Assembly (NCBI GenBank): GCA_035509615.1
Contig: DATJLK010000083.1
Location: 1-64,000 of the forward strand
Direction: 5' to 3'
Length of the DNA: 64,000 bases
DNA from: AP-15 sp035509615
GTDB lineage: Bacteria; Pseudomonadota; Alphaproteobacteria; ATCC43930; CGMCC-115725
Shown here: positions 43,001 through 50,675 of the stretch, piece after piece
Numbering within the stretch: the first letter of the stretch is position 1
How the letters are laid out: each line of letters begins with the position of its first letter
Made by a program: the position numbers and the translations under genes
Notes under the pieces: generated by a model
What the model was told of the DNA's origin: nothing
What the model saw: the letters and a program-made list of their open reading frames with translations, nothing else
Databases searched by the model: none

Positions 43001-43784
43001 CCCCCAAGGCGAGTGCCGCCGCAGCCCCGATCGCCACCCCGCAATCGGTGATGCCGCGCGTCATCACCCCGGTCGACAATACGCGCAGGCTCGAATCGGA
43101 GAGTTCACGCGCCCGCTCGGCAAGACGATGGCCGAAGGCGTGGCTCTGGCCGAACGCTTTGAGGGTCGGCAGCCCCTGGACCCCATCGAGGAACTCGGAG
43201 CCAAAGGATTTGAGCGCCTGCTGGCGGCCCTGGCTGCTCTTCCGCTCGATATGGACAAAGACGGTAGGCGCCACCAGGGTCACGAGGGCGAAGACCAGCA
43301 TCACCGCCGCGACCGGAACGTCCCAGAACGCGATAAACCCAAAGATCGCCAGCGGCGTCAGCACCGCGATCGACAATTGCGGGACGTACTGGCCAAAGAA
43401 TGTCTGCAATTGTTCGACACCGTCGACGATCGACAGCATCACCCCGCCGGTGCGTTCGCCGGCAAACCACGCCGGCCCCAATTCGGCGATCTTGTCATAG
43501 AGACGGCCGCGCAGCTCGTCCTGCACCCGCACGGCTGTGCGGTGCGACACCATCGCCCGGTGATGCTCCATCGTGCCGCGCAAAATCACTGCGGCGGCGA
43601 CGCCGATGGCCGGCAGCGCCACGCCGATCAGCCCGGCGCCGGCAAAGACGCGCGACAGCAGGACGCCGAGGATCGCAAAGCGGGCGATGCCAACTACCGA
43701 ACCGACAAGCCCCAAAACAATCGCGAAAGCAATCCAGCGGCGCAATCCGCGCGTCAGCTGCCACAATCTTCGGTCGAAATACAT
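40068..43784 (-). CDS. Fused CydDC-like ABC exporter (TMD-NBD-TMD-NBD)
   Basis: A 1238-residue full ABC exporter in one chain, probably moving thiols or heme-related compounds across the inner membrane. The first half looks like CydD (FLDGVQGLPTLKAFGQSHAF, YVPQLSIAVLTPLAIFGFIA), the second like CydC (LRRRSGDLIALAAQDVETVE). NBD1 (about residues 370-605) has GPSGSGKSSVARLLL and LSGGQRQRLAIARALLRDA; NBD2 (about 1000-1225) has GPSGAGKTTIASLLL and LSGGQRQRIAIARAFLKNA. Normally CydD and CydC are separate proteins. The linker before NBD1 (about residues 320-370) is unusually long and contains a translated dispersed repeat. No cydAB genes are in the window. Confidence 0.85.
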   Translation of the reverse strand: MYFDRRLWQLTRGLRRWIAFAIVLGLVGSVVGIARFAILGVLLSRVFAGAGLIGVALPAIGVAAAVILRGTMEHHRAMVSHRTAVRVQDELRGRLYDKIAELGPAWFAGERTGGVMLSIVDGVEQLQTFFGQYVPQLSIAVLTPLAIFGFIAFWDVPVAAVMLVFALVTLVAPTVFVHIERKSSQGRQQALKSFGSEFLDGVQGLPTLKAFGQSHAFGHRLAERARELSDSSLRVLSTGVMTRGITDCGVAIGAAAALALGVWRVSHGLMSLQALLIVLMTGTEVFRPLRDLRMVLHQGMLGQSAAAGINALFAAEPLVPSSQSAAPPARGQREKPDAQRGGGEAGLATAAAESPTSPRPSPPQGEERAYLVPTIAFEEVHFSYPGGRGAAHDGLSFTVGAGEKIGIVGPSGSGKSSVARLLLRLFDPQQGRVLIGGRDLKTLDQEAVRRMIAVVHQDTYLFYGTVEENLRLGKPDADRQEIEAAARNANAHEFISLLPHGYQTMIGERGVMLSGGQRQRLAIARALLRDAPILILDEALSSVDAENEAVIQQAIDRLAVGRTTLVLAHRLSSVIGADRILVLDKGRVVEEGRHAELIRRDGAYRRLMGAQAAEREGDIALDESARDPAAAREREQIEMAAETAPAELASAAATVGWPATLGMLVQIIKPWRRRFAIVISSGIARVAAFIGVGIVSALAVAAVKTGSPYAYLLILLALTAPLAGLLHWLESWLAHDIAYRLLAEMRIALFDKLDSLAPAYLLRRRSGDLIALAAQDVETVEYFFAHTVAPALVAVLVPSAVLIALAVVAWPVALALLPFVLFAALAPVVTRARIDRLGAQARDALGLMGAYVTETIQGLADLVAFQAVAGRRRTFMELVRNYQNIRLELLADLSAQTARLETVTGLGGLAVAVVGARLAAQHQLPPTMLPLLILISLSSFLPISEIANVSRQLADTIASTRRLYAVHREAPAVVDGPLCPPEPEGGSAICFEAASFIYPGARRPALREISLDIPAGATLALVGPSGAGKTTIASLLLRFWDPSAGHILIDGVDLRDFQLDHLRRRVSLVSQDTYLFNDTLRANVALARPEADEAAIRRALEQAALAEFVDSLPDGLETRVGERGVQLSGGQRQRIAIARAFLKNAPTLVLDEATSHLDAVSEAQVRSALDALMRNRTTIVIAHRLSTVRNADLLAVLDHGRLVETGSHVELVARNGLYARLIRHQIEGHRQPLRAVGD
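42684..42718 (-). repeat. Dispersed GC-rich repeat translated inside the ABC exporter linker
   Basis: The sequence CTCCTCCCCTTGGGGGGGAG followed by AGGGTCGGGGTGAGG is the familiar proteobacterial intergenic repeat that reads CCTCACCCCGACCCTCTCCC on the other strand. Here it lies in frame within the exporter gene and encodes about residues 356-367 (SPRPSPPQGEER). Confidence 0.75.
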
Positions 43785-44071
43785 CTCGGTTTCTCCCCAC
43801 CGACGGTTTTGCCGCTATCGCTTGATGCACATGCGGGCACGACCCCGCCGAAAATCCTGATCGGAAGCAAAGATGGCGATGACGTCGAGTGCGCCGAATA
43901 TCACGTCCGGTTCGCGGCCAGGCACCACGCACCCCTTCCTGGGCACCGGACGCGGCACCGGAGGCAAAGCGCGCGGATCGAGACATCACCGTGACGCGCT
44001 GTCTGCCGGACGCAAAGCTCGCCCGCCGGAACAAGGAAGCAGACTTGGTTCGGCGTCTTTGTCCAGCTCAT

Positions 44072-44473
44072 TCAGCCGAGCGTCCGCGGGTCCTCGACAT
44101 GGACCGGTGGATGATCGGTCGGCTGCGGCGTGACTGTCATCAACGTCACCCCATTGGGCGACGAGAAGCGATGCCAGGCGGCTTGCGGCACGATGGCGAT
44201 CATCCCGGCGCGCAACTCGTGGGTTTCCGGACCATCCTCGGTCATCAGATGCACCGTTGTATCGCCATCGATGATGTAGACGACTTCTTCGCCGTTGCGA
44301 TGCCGTTCCCAGCCGCCCTCGCCGGTGAATTTGGTAGTAAAGATCGCGCCGTCGCGATACTCCGCGATGTTCTGGGAACTACCTTGGCGTTCGGCTCTGG
44401 TCGTTTGCGGCGTACGGCCGTGCAGCATCGTCAGCTTGGACAATTCCGCGGCAAGGTCGATGATGGTCGCCAT
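44072..44473 (-). CDS. Cupin-domain protein
   Basis: A 133-residue single-domain cupin. The first cupin motif is in WERHRNGEEVVYIIDGDTTV (His, Glu metal-ligand region) and the second in GMIAIVPQAAWHRFSS (His). Small cupins bind metals and act as isomerases, dioxygenases or sensors; nothing narrower is visible. The ATG at 44473 has GAGGGAG 7 bases upstream. It is divergent from a LysR-type regulator gene, and the shared 190-base gap contains direct repeats (44512-44562) that could be that regulator's sites, so the cupin is its likely target. Confidence 0.8.
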   Translation of the reverse strand: MATIIDLAAELSKLTMLHGRTPQTTRAERQGSSQNIAEYRDGAIFTTKFTGEGGWERHRNGEEVVYIIDGDTTVHLMTEDGPETHELRAGMIAIVPQAAWHRFSSPNGVTLMTVTPQPTDHPPVHVEDPRTLG

Positions 44474-44511
44474 ACTTTTTCTCCCTCTCAATAGCCCTCT
44501 CGACAGCCAAC

Positions 44512-44562
44512 ATAGCGATATGTTTTAATTTCATAAGACGACAAAGTTGAGATATAGCGATA
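44512..44562. promoter_or_regulatory. Direct repeats ATAGCGATA in the divergent cupin/LysR promoter region
   Basis: The 9-mer ATAGCGATA occurs at 44512-44520 and 44554-44562, starts 42 bases apart (four helical turns), within an AT-rich stretch unusual here. Two phased sites between divergent genes are typical of LysR-type recognition and activation sites. Confidence 0.5.
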
Positions 44563-44664
44563 CAGGATCGTATCATGCCTCCGCTCGATGATGCCCCGCT
44601 CCCCGGTGCCGAATTCCGGCGTGGTCCGGAAGACCGGAGAGCGCCGGTCGGCGGCGTCGGCAGC

Positions 44665-45588
44665 ATGGACTGGGACGACGTCCGGGTATTTCTGGCCGTT
44701 GCGCGGCACGGCTCGCTGCGCGCGGCGGGCCGGGCGCTGGGCTTGAGTCAGCCGACGGTCGGCCGCCGCCTCGCGGCATTTGAGACGACGTTCGGCGGTC
44801 CGACTTTGTTCGACCGTTTGCCCGAGGGGCTGCGGCTCAACGCCGCCGGCGAGCAGCTGGTGCCGGCCGCGGAAAGTGTCGAGCACGCGGCGCTGCTGCT
44901 GGAACGTCGGCGGGCGGCAGCCTCACCCGTTTTACGCGGCACGGTACGCGTTTCGGTCGGCGAATGGGCCGCTGGTTTCCTCGCACGCTGCCTCTCCGAT
45001 GCGGGGCCGACCGCGCTCCCCGCGGGGATCACGCTGGAACTGGTCGAGTCACGGCAGACGGCGAATCTCGCGCGTCGCGAAGCCGATCTCGCGGTACGCC
45101 ACCATCCGCCGGAAAGTGGCGACCTTTTTGTCGCCAAGGTCGGGACATTTGCTTGCGCCGTTTACCGCCGGCGGGGTTCGACCGGCGACGCCTGGGTCAC
45201 CTATACCGAGGAGCAAGCGCATTACGCGACAGCGCGATGGGTGCAGCAGCAGATCGAGAAGAGCGACGGCGCGGTCGCGCTGCGAGCTTCAAATTCGGCG
45301 ATGCAATCGGCGGCGATCCGCGCCGGGAGCGGGCGTGGTGTGCTGCCGTGCTACGCGGGCGACGAGGATCCACTGCTCGAACGCCTGACGCCGCCGGTGC
45401 CGGAGATCGCCGCCGATTATTCGGTGATCGTGCACCGCGACCTGCGCCGTGCGGTATGCGTGCGCGCGGTCATCGACTGGGTCCGCCGCGCCTTTGCCGA
45501 ACACCGCGAGGCGCTTGCCGGCGTTGCCGAACCGCCCGCCCCAGGCGCCGCCGACCCGGACGGCGCCGGTCGGCGCGCCGCCGATTGA
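44665..45588 (+). CDS. LysR-type transcriptional regulator
   Basis: DNA-binding regulator of 307 aa. The winged helix-turn-helix is at the N-terminus (DDVRVFLAVARHGSLRAAGR then LGLSQPTVGRRLAAFE). The LysR substrate-binding domain follows but is somewhat degenerate in its first half (GITLELVESRQTANLARREADLAVRH). The ATG at 44665 (MDWDDVRVF) is the usual family start; an ATG at 44575 in frame would add 30 residues of low-complexity sequence. The C-terminal about 25 residues are Pro/Ala/Gly-rich. It probably controls itself and the divergent cupin gene through the direct repeats between them. Confidence 0.88.
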   Translation: MDWDDVRVFLAVARHGSLRAAGRALGLSQPTVGRRLAAFETTFGGPTLFDRLPEGLRLNAAGEQLVPAAESVEHAALLLERRRAAASPVLRGTVRVSVGEWAAGFLARCLSDAGPTALPAGITLELVESRQTANLARREADLAVRHHPPESGDLFVAKVGTFACAVYRRRGSTGDAWVTYTEEQAHYATARWVQQQIEKSDGAVALRASNSAMQSAAIRAGSGRGVLPCYAGDEDPLLERLTPPVPEIAADYSVIVHRDLRRAVCVRAVIDWVRRAFAEHREALAGVAEPPAPGAADPDGAGRRAAD

Positions 45589-45663
45589 GCCCGCTGCTCC
45601 GGCTTGTGGTGCGGGGCGGCGCGCGGCGCGATTGAAAGACGGCATAATCGCGCCGATCGATAT

Positions 45664-45675
45664 ATTAACGTTAAT
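45664..45675. promoter_or_regulatory. 12-bp palindrome in AT-rich region upstream of the sugar-transferase gene
   Basis: ATTAACGTTAAT is a perfect palindrome within an unusually AT-rich patch (45655-45685), about 150 bases upstream of the sugar-transferase start. It may be an operator of the exopolysaccharide/Prs operon. No convincing -24/-12 element was found here. Confidence 0.3.
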
Positions 45676-45828
45676 TTTACTCCGATGTGGTTCTGCTGGC
45701 GTTGATAGAGATGTCTCGCGGGGTTCCACTGGACGTGTGAGCTTTTTGCGGTTATTATACTCAAGCGTTGTGGGGCGGCATTGTCCCGCCGGATCCGCGG
45801 GCTTTACTAGCGAAATTTACGATTTGTG

Positions 45829-47238
45829 ATGCAGCTCAGACTGTTCAGACACTTCGTCCCTGTTTCGGTGGTGCTGCTCGTAGCGTTCGACGCGCTACTG
45901 ATCACTGGCGCATTTTACCAGATGCTGTCTCAGTCTGGCGGAACCGACCCGCTGGTCTTTGGAGTGACGAGCCTGCCGGCGCAACTCGCCGCCGGATTGT
46001 CGCTCGCCGCGGTCGCCGCGATGATCTCGGTCGGTCTCTATGGCGAGCAGAGCTTTGTCGATTTTCGGCTGCTGATCAGCAAGATCGCGGTCGCTTTCGT
46101 GCTGGTGCTGATGCTGCTGGTCGCGTCCGCCAGCTACTGGCGCGACGGGCTGCAGCATCTGCCCAACCTCTCCAACCTGCCGCTAAAGGCCACGCTGATC
46201 TGGCTGGGCTGCATTTCGGTCACCCGCGGCACTTTCCTGATCACCCTGGGTCGCGGGCTGTTGAAGCGGCGCGTCGCGGTGCTCGGCAACGGTGCCCAGG
46301 CGGCGCGCATCGCCCGCCTGGTCGAACGCGGCGAAAACCAGCATTTCGTCCCGGTCTCGTATATCCGCATGCCGGGCGAGCCGGGCATCGCCAGCAGCGC
46401 CGCCATCGACTGGACCGAGGCTGGTCCCGACGCGCTGGCCGAGCTCGGCTGCGATCTCGGCGCGAGCGAAATCGTCGTCGCCCCCGATGATCGGCGCGGG
46501 TTGCCGGTGCGCCAACTGCTGCATTGCAAGCTCGCCGGCATTCGGGTTACCGAATTTCTCGATTTCTGGGAACGCGAGACACGAACCGTCGATCTCGAAG
46601 CGCTGCGCCCGAGCTGGCTGTTTTACTCTGACGGGTTTCGCTGCGGGATGATCGACGAATTGCTTAAGCGCGCCTTCGATATCGCGGTCAGTCTCGCCGC
46701 GCTGACGTTTACGGCGCCGCTGCTGGTGGTTGTCGCCGGTCTGATCAAACTCGACAGCCCGGGTCCGGCGCTCTATCGCCAGGAACGGGTCGGCTATCGC
46801 GGCCACCGCTTTACGATCCTCAAATTCCGCAGCATGCGGATCGATGCCGAACATCAGAGCGGGCCGCAATGGGCGGCAAAAAGCGATCCTCGGATCACCC
46901 GGCTCGGTGCGGTGATTCGCAAATTGCGGATCGACGAGTTGCCGCAAATTTTCAACGTCCTGCGCGGCGATATGAGTTTTGTCGGTCCGCGGCCGGAACG
47001 CCCCTATTTTGTCGCCAGTCTCGCCGCGGCGATTCCTTATTACCACGAGCGGCACTGGGTCCGGCCCGGCATCACCGGCTGGGCCCAGATCAATTATCCC
47101 TACGGGGCCTCGATCGAGGATGCTCGCCATAAGCTTTCTTTTGATCTCTATTACGTAAAAAATCGCAGCATCTTTCTCGATTTCATCATATTGCTGCAAA
47201 CGGTCCGAGTGATATTTTGGAATTACGGCGCAAGATAG
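45829..47238 (+). CDS. Polyprenyl-phosphate sugar phosphotransferase (PEP-CTERM-associated EpsB/WcaJ-like)
   Basis: Initiating glycosyltransferase (469 aa) that loads the first sugar-1-phosphate onto undecaprenyl phosphate for exopolysaccharide assembly. The N-terminal part has four to five membrane helices and a Rossmann-like middle domain (RVAVLGNGAQAARIARLVE). The C-terminal catalytic domain begins RAFDIAVSLAALTFTAPLLV and has the family motifs DSPGPALYRQERVGYRG, FTILKFRSMRIDAE, ELPQIFNVLRGDMSFVGPRP and WVRPGITGWAQINYPYG. The position directly before prsK and prsR matches the PEP-CTERM-associated subgroup. A GTG directly before the ATG is an alternative start. First gene of the block 45829-54284. 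Confidence 0.92.
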   Translation: MQLRLFRHFVPVSVVLLVAFDALLITGAFYQMLSQSGGTDPLVFGVTSLPAQLAAGLSLAAVAAMISVGLYGEQSFVDFRLLISKIAVAFVLVLMLLVASASYWRDGLQHLPNLSNLPLKATLIWLGCISVTRGTFLITLGRGLLKRRVAVLGNGAQAARIARLVERGENQHFVPVSYIRMPGEPGIASSAAIDWTEAGPDALAELGCDLGASEIVVAPDDRRGLPVRQLLHCKLAGIRVTEFLDFWERETRTVDLEALRPSWLFYSDGFRCGMIDELLKRAFDIAVSLAALTFTAPLLVVVAGLIKLDSPGPALYRQERVGYRGHRFTILKFRSMRIDAEHQSGPQWAAKSDPRITRLGAVIRKLRIDELPQIFNVLRGDMSFVGPRPERPYFVASLAAAIPYYHERHWVRPGITGWAQINYPYGASIEDARHKLSFDLYYVKNRSIFLDFIILLQTVRVIFWNYGAR

Positions 47239-47257
47239 GATAACGAACCTGGCTCGG

Positions 47258-49276
47258 ATGATCGTCGAAACGGTCTATTCGGGGTGCGCGCTAGCCTTCG
47301 TGCTGGTCATCGCGCTGATGGTGCTGCGCGGGCGGACCAGCCGAACCGGCGCCGCGATCATCGGCTGCTGTCTGGCCTCTGCGGTGTGGGCTGCGGCCAC
47401 AGCAGCCGGGAGCCTTTCGACCAGCCTGCTGGCAGTGCTCGACAGCGTCCGGTTGTCGGCGTGGCTGATGTTCGCCGTCGCCCTCGTCACGACCGGAGGC
47501 GGCGGCGGCATCGAGCACAAGCGAGGCTATCTGATCACCGCCGCGCTCTACTGCGCGCTGGCGATTGCGATCGATATCCGAGCCCTCATTCTCGGTCCTG
47601 GTACAGTAGACCTTTTTGCGCAGATGCTGGTCCGCATCGGATTTGGCGTCCTCGGTCTATTGACGATCGAAAATCTGTGGCGCAACACCGATCTTCCGCG
47701 ACGCTGGCATGTCTGGCCGGTGTGCCTGGCGCTGGGTCTGTTATTCGCCTACGAACTCTTTCTGTTTTCGGACGCCTTCATCACCCGCGGCGAGGTCGAT
47801 CCGGGTCTGGCGCTCGGACGCGCGGTCGCCGCCGGGTTCACGGTCCCGTTGTTGGCGCTGGCAATGGCCCGCAACCGGGAATGGCGGGTCGACATTCATG
47901 TCTCGCGCCAAGTGGTGCTGCACACCGCGACCCTGTTCGCCAGCGGGTGCTTTTTGCTCGCCGTTGCCGTCGTCGCCGTATTGCTGCGCGGATTTGGCGG
48001 TGATTGGGGGCTTGTGCTCCAGCTGGCGATGCTGTTCGGCAGCATCGTCGTGCTCGCGACGGTGCTCTCGTCGGGAAGCTACCGGCAGCGCCTCAAATTT
48101 TTGATCTCTAGGAATTTTTTTACTCATCGCTACGACTATCGCGTCGAATGGCTCAAGTTTATCGATCTCATTTCCGACCCGCAGCAAGCCGAAGAACTTC
48201 AGGTTCGGATCATCCGCGCCCTTGCCGAATTTGTCGACAGCCCGGCCGGCATGCTTTGGTCCTCCACCGCCGGGCTTGGGTACCGCCCGACGGCGGCATG
48301 GCGGGCGCGCACCGAGCACGCGGCCCCGGTGGCGGCAGACGCTCCCTTTCTCGCCGGCTTTCGCGATGGCGCCTGGATCCAGGAATGCCCAAACGAGCCG
48401 ATGCAAGAGGGCTGGGCGTTCGCCTCGCCGCGGGCTTGGTTGGCGGTGCCGTTGTCGCATCGCGAGGAAATCGTCGGTTTTGTCGTGCTCGACGGTCCGC
48501 AACATACGGTGGAGCTGGACTGGGAGGCCTTCGAGTTGCTGCGCGCCGCGGGTCGACAAGCCGCGAGCTATCTCGCCGAGGAGCGATCGACCAAGGGTTT
48601 GCGCGATGCCGCACTGTTGACCGAATACAGCAAAAGATTTGCGTTCGTTGTGCATGACATCAAGAATTTGGCGAGCCAGCTCGGTCTGATCCTCGCCAAT
48701 GCCCATCGATACATCGACAATCCTGAATTTCAACGCGACATGCTCAGCACCGTCGAGGATGCAGTGTCTCGAATGAACAAGCTGCTCAGCCAATTAAAAG
48801 CAGAAGACACATCGGCGCCGCGAACGAGCAATCCCGCGGCTGTCCTGGCCACGGTCGCGGGCGAATTTTCCGTTGTCGCCGAGTTCGGCAGCGACGGCGC
48901 CCATTGCACTCTGGCGATTGCTCCCGACAAGCTCCGCTCTGCCCTGACCCACCTCGTACAAAACGCGATCGAAGCGTCGCCTCCCGGCGATCCGGTCGTC
49001 TTAAGCGGGCGCCGTCATGGCCGCCAGTTCGTGATCGACGTCGTCGACCACGGCGTCGGAATGGACGAGGCTTTTGTCCGCGACCAGTTGTTCCTGCCGT
49101 TCCGTTCGACGAAATCGGGCGGCTATGGCATCGGTGCGTTTCAGACCCGGGAACTGATCCGCATGGCGGGAGGCGACCTCGAAGTCGTCTCGCAGCCGGG
49201 TGCCGGGACGACGATGCGGATCGTCCTGCCGCTCGCCGAAAGCCGCGAGCCGGCAGTACCCACGGCGGCGGCATGA
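47258..49276 (+). CDS. prsK: PEP-CTERM system histidine kinase PrsK
   Basis: Membrane sensor kinase of 672 aa. Residues 1-285 hold about eight hydrophobic helices. A GAF-like domain follows (about 310-440), then the kinase core with an unusual H-box YSKRFAFVVHDIKNLASQLG (His about 466) and HATPase motifs HLVQNAIEASPPGDP, DHGVGMDEAFVRDQLFLPF and STKSGGYGIGAFQTREL. The F-V-x-H-D-I-K-N-L box and overall build are those of PrsK, the kinase paired with PrsR in PEP-CTERM/exosortase clusters. It begins 19 bases after the sugar-transferase stop and its stop overlaps the prsR start (ATGA), so kinase and regulator are co-translated. Confidence 0.92.
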   Translation: MIVETVYSGCALAFVLVIALMVLRGRTSRTGAAIIGCCLASAVWAAATAAGSLSTSLLAVLDSVRLSAWLMFAVALVTTGGGGGIEHKRGYLITAALYCALAIAIDIRALILGPGTVDLFAQMLVRIGFGVLGLLTIENLWRNTDLPRRWHVWPVCLALGLLFAYELFLFSDAFITRGEVDPGLALGRAVAAGFTVPLLALAMARNREWRVDIHVSRQVVLHTATLFASGCFLLAVAVVAVLLRGFGGDWGLVLQLAMLFGSIVVLATVLSSGSYRQRLKFLISRNFFTHRYDYRVEWLKFIDLISDPQQAEELQVRIIRALAEFVDSPAGMLWSSTAGLGYRPTAAWRARTEHAAPVAADAPFLAGFRDGAWIQECPNEPMQEGWAFASPRAWLAVPLSHREEIVGFVVLDGPQHTVELDWEAFELLRAAGRQAASYLAEERSTKGLRDAALLTEYSKRFAFVVHDIKNLASQLGLILANAHRYIDNPEFQRDMLSTVEDAVSRMNKLLSQLKAEDTSAPRTSNPAAVLATVAGEFSVVAEFGSDGAHCTLAIAPDKLRSALTHLVQNAIEASPPGDPVVLSGRRHGRQFVIDVVDHGVGMDEAFVRDQLFLPFRSTKSGGYGIGAFQTRELIRMAGGDLEVVSQPGAGTTMRIVLPLAESREPAVPTAAA

Positions 49277-50646
49277 ACAGCCTCGTCACCGAGCCCAAAC
49301 CGTTGCTGATCGTCGATGACGACAGCGGGCTTTTGCGGCAGTTGCGCTGGGCCTTTTCCGAGCACAAGGTGCAGGTGGCGACAAACCGGCAGGAAGCCAC
49401 CGCGCTGATTCGCGGTCACCCGATCCCGGTCGCGATCCTCGATCTCGGCCTGCCGCCCGATCCCGATGGTGCATCCGAAGGGCTGGCGGCATTGTCCGAG
49501 ATCCGGGAAATTTCGCCCAACACCAAGGTGATTATCGCGACCGGCAACGAGACGCACGAATACGCGCTGCGCGCGATCGCGCTCGGCGCCTATGATTTCT
49601 ATCAGAAGCCGATCGATATCGACGTGCTGCGGATGATCGTCGGCCGCGCCGAACAAATGTTCGACCTCGAGGCCGAAAATCGCCGCCTGACCGAAGCGGC
49701 CACTGCCGGGTCGCCGATCGACGGTATCATCGCCACGAGTCCGGAGATGTTGCGCGTGCTGCGCAACATCGAAAAACTGGCCCCGACCGATGTGGCGGTG
49801 CTGCTGCTCGGCGAGAGCGGCACCGGCAAGGAATTGCTCGCCCACGCGATCCACAAGCTCAGCCATCGGGCGGACGGCCCGTTCGTGCCGATCAACTGCG
49901 CAGCGATCCCCGAGACCCTGCTGGAAAGCGAATTGTTCGGCCACGAAAAAGGCGCTTTTACCGGCGCTCTTCGACAAACGATCGGCAGAATCGAAAGCGC
50001 CCATCGCGGCACGCTGTTTCTTGACGAAATCGGCGACGTACCGCTGCCGATGCAGGTCAAGCTGCTGCGCTTTCTGCAGGATCAAATCGTGGAACGGATC
50101 GGCGGCCGCCGCCCGGTCCAGGTCGATGTGCGAATCGTCGGCGCCACCAACCAGGATCTCGACCGGATGATGGCCGAGGGCGGCTTCCGCGAAGATCTGT
50201 TCTACCGGCTGAACGAGGTCGCGATCCGGGTGCCGGCGCTGCGCGAGCGGCCGGCCGATGCGGTCATCCTTGCCAGCTTTTTTCTGCGACGTTTTGCGAC
50301 CGAATATGGCCGCGCCGCTCGCGGCCTTGCCGGTTCGGCGCTGGCGGCAATCAGGGAATATCCATGGCCGGGCAATGTCCGCGAACTCGAAAACCGGGTC
50401 AAACGCGCCGTGGTGATGACCGATGGGCCGCTCGTCTCGGCGGCGGATCTCGATCTGCCCTATGCGAGCGACGATGCAAAATCGCTGGATATCCGCGCCG
50501 CCCGGGCGCGCGCGGAACGCGAAGTCATCCAATTGGCCTTGACCCAGACCGGTTCAAACCTGTCAAAAGCGGCCAAATTGCTCGGGATCAGCCGGCCAAC
50601 CCTTTATGACTTGATGCAGCAGCACCAGCTCGGCGTGGACGGATAG
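49273..50646 (+). CDS. prsR: PEP-CTERM system sigma-54-dependent response regulator PrsR
   Basis: NtrC-family activator of 457 aa. Receiver domain with phospho-acceptor Asp57 (VAILDLGLPPDPDGASEG, the longer loop typical of PrsR), AAA+ domain with Walker A GESGTGKELLAHAIH, the sigma-54 contact loop GAFTGA at about residues 227-232, Walker B GTLFLDEIGDVPL, and a Fis-type C-terminal helix-turn-helix (SNLSKAAKLLGISRPTLYDL). It should activate RpoN promoters of exopolysaccharide and PEP-CTERM protein genes when phosphorylated by PrsK. The one clear RpoN promoter in the window is at 12004-12019. Confidence 0.94.
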   Translation: MNSLVTEPKPLLIVDDDSGLLRQLRWAFSEHKVQVATNRQEATALIRGHPIPVAILDLGLPPDPDGASEGLAALSEIREISPNTKVIIATGNETHEYALRAIALGAYDFYQKPIDIDVLRMIVGRAEQMFDLEAENRRLTEAATAGSPIDGIIATSPEMLRVLRNIEKLAPTDVAVLLLGESGTGKELLAHAIHKLSHRADGPFVPINCAAIPETLLESELFGHEKGAFTGALRQTIGRIESAHRGTLFLDEIGDVPLPMQVKLLRFLQDQIVERIGGRRPVQVDVRIVGATNQDLDRMMAEGGFREDLFYRLNEVAIRVPALRERPADAVILASFFLRRFATEYGRAARGLAGSALAAIREYPWPGNVRELENRVKRAVVMTDGPLVSAADLDLPYASDDAKSLDIRAARARAEREVIQLALTQTGSNLSKAAKLLGISRPTLYDLMQQHQLGVDG

Positions 50647-50675
50647 CCGCCGGGCCGGGTGAGAAGGAATAGCCA

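Noticed and set aside
42876..43994. 372-codon open frame antisense to the ABC exporter
   Set aside because: It is His/Gln/Asp-rich antisense reading opposite conserved transmembrane-domain sequence.
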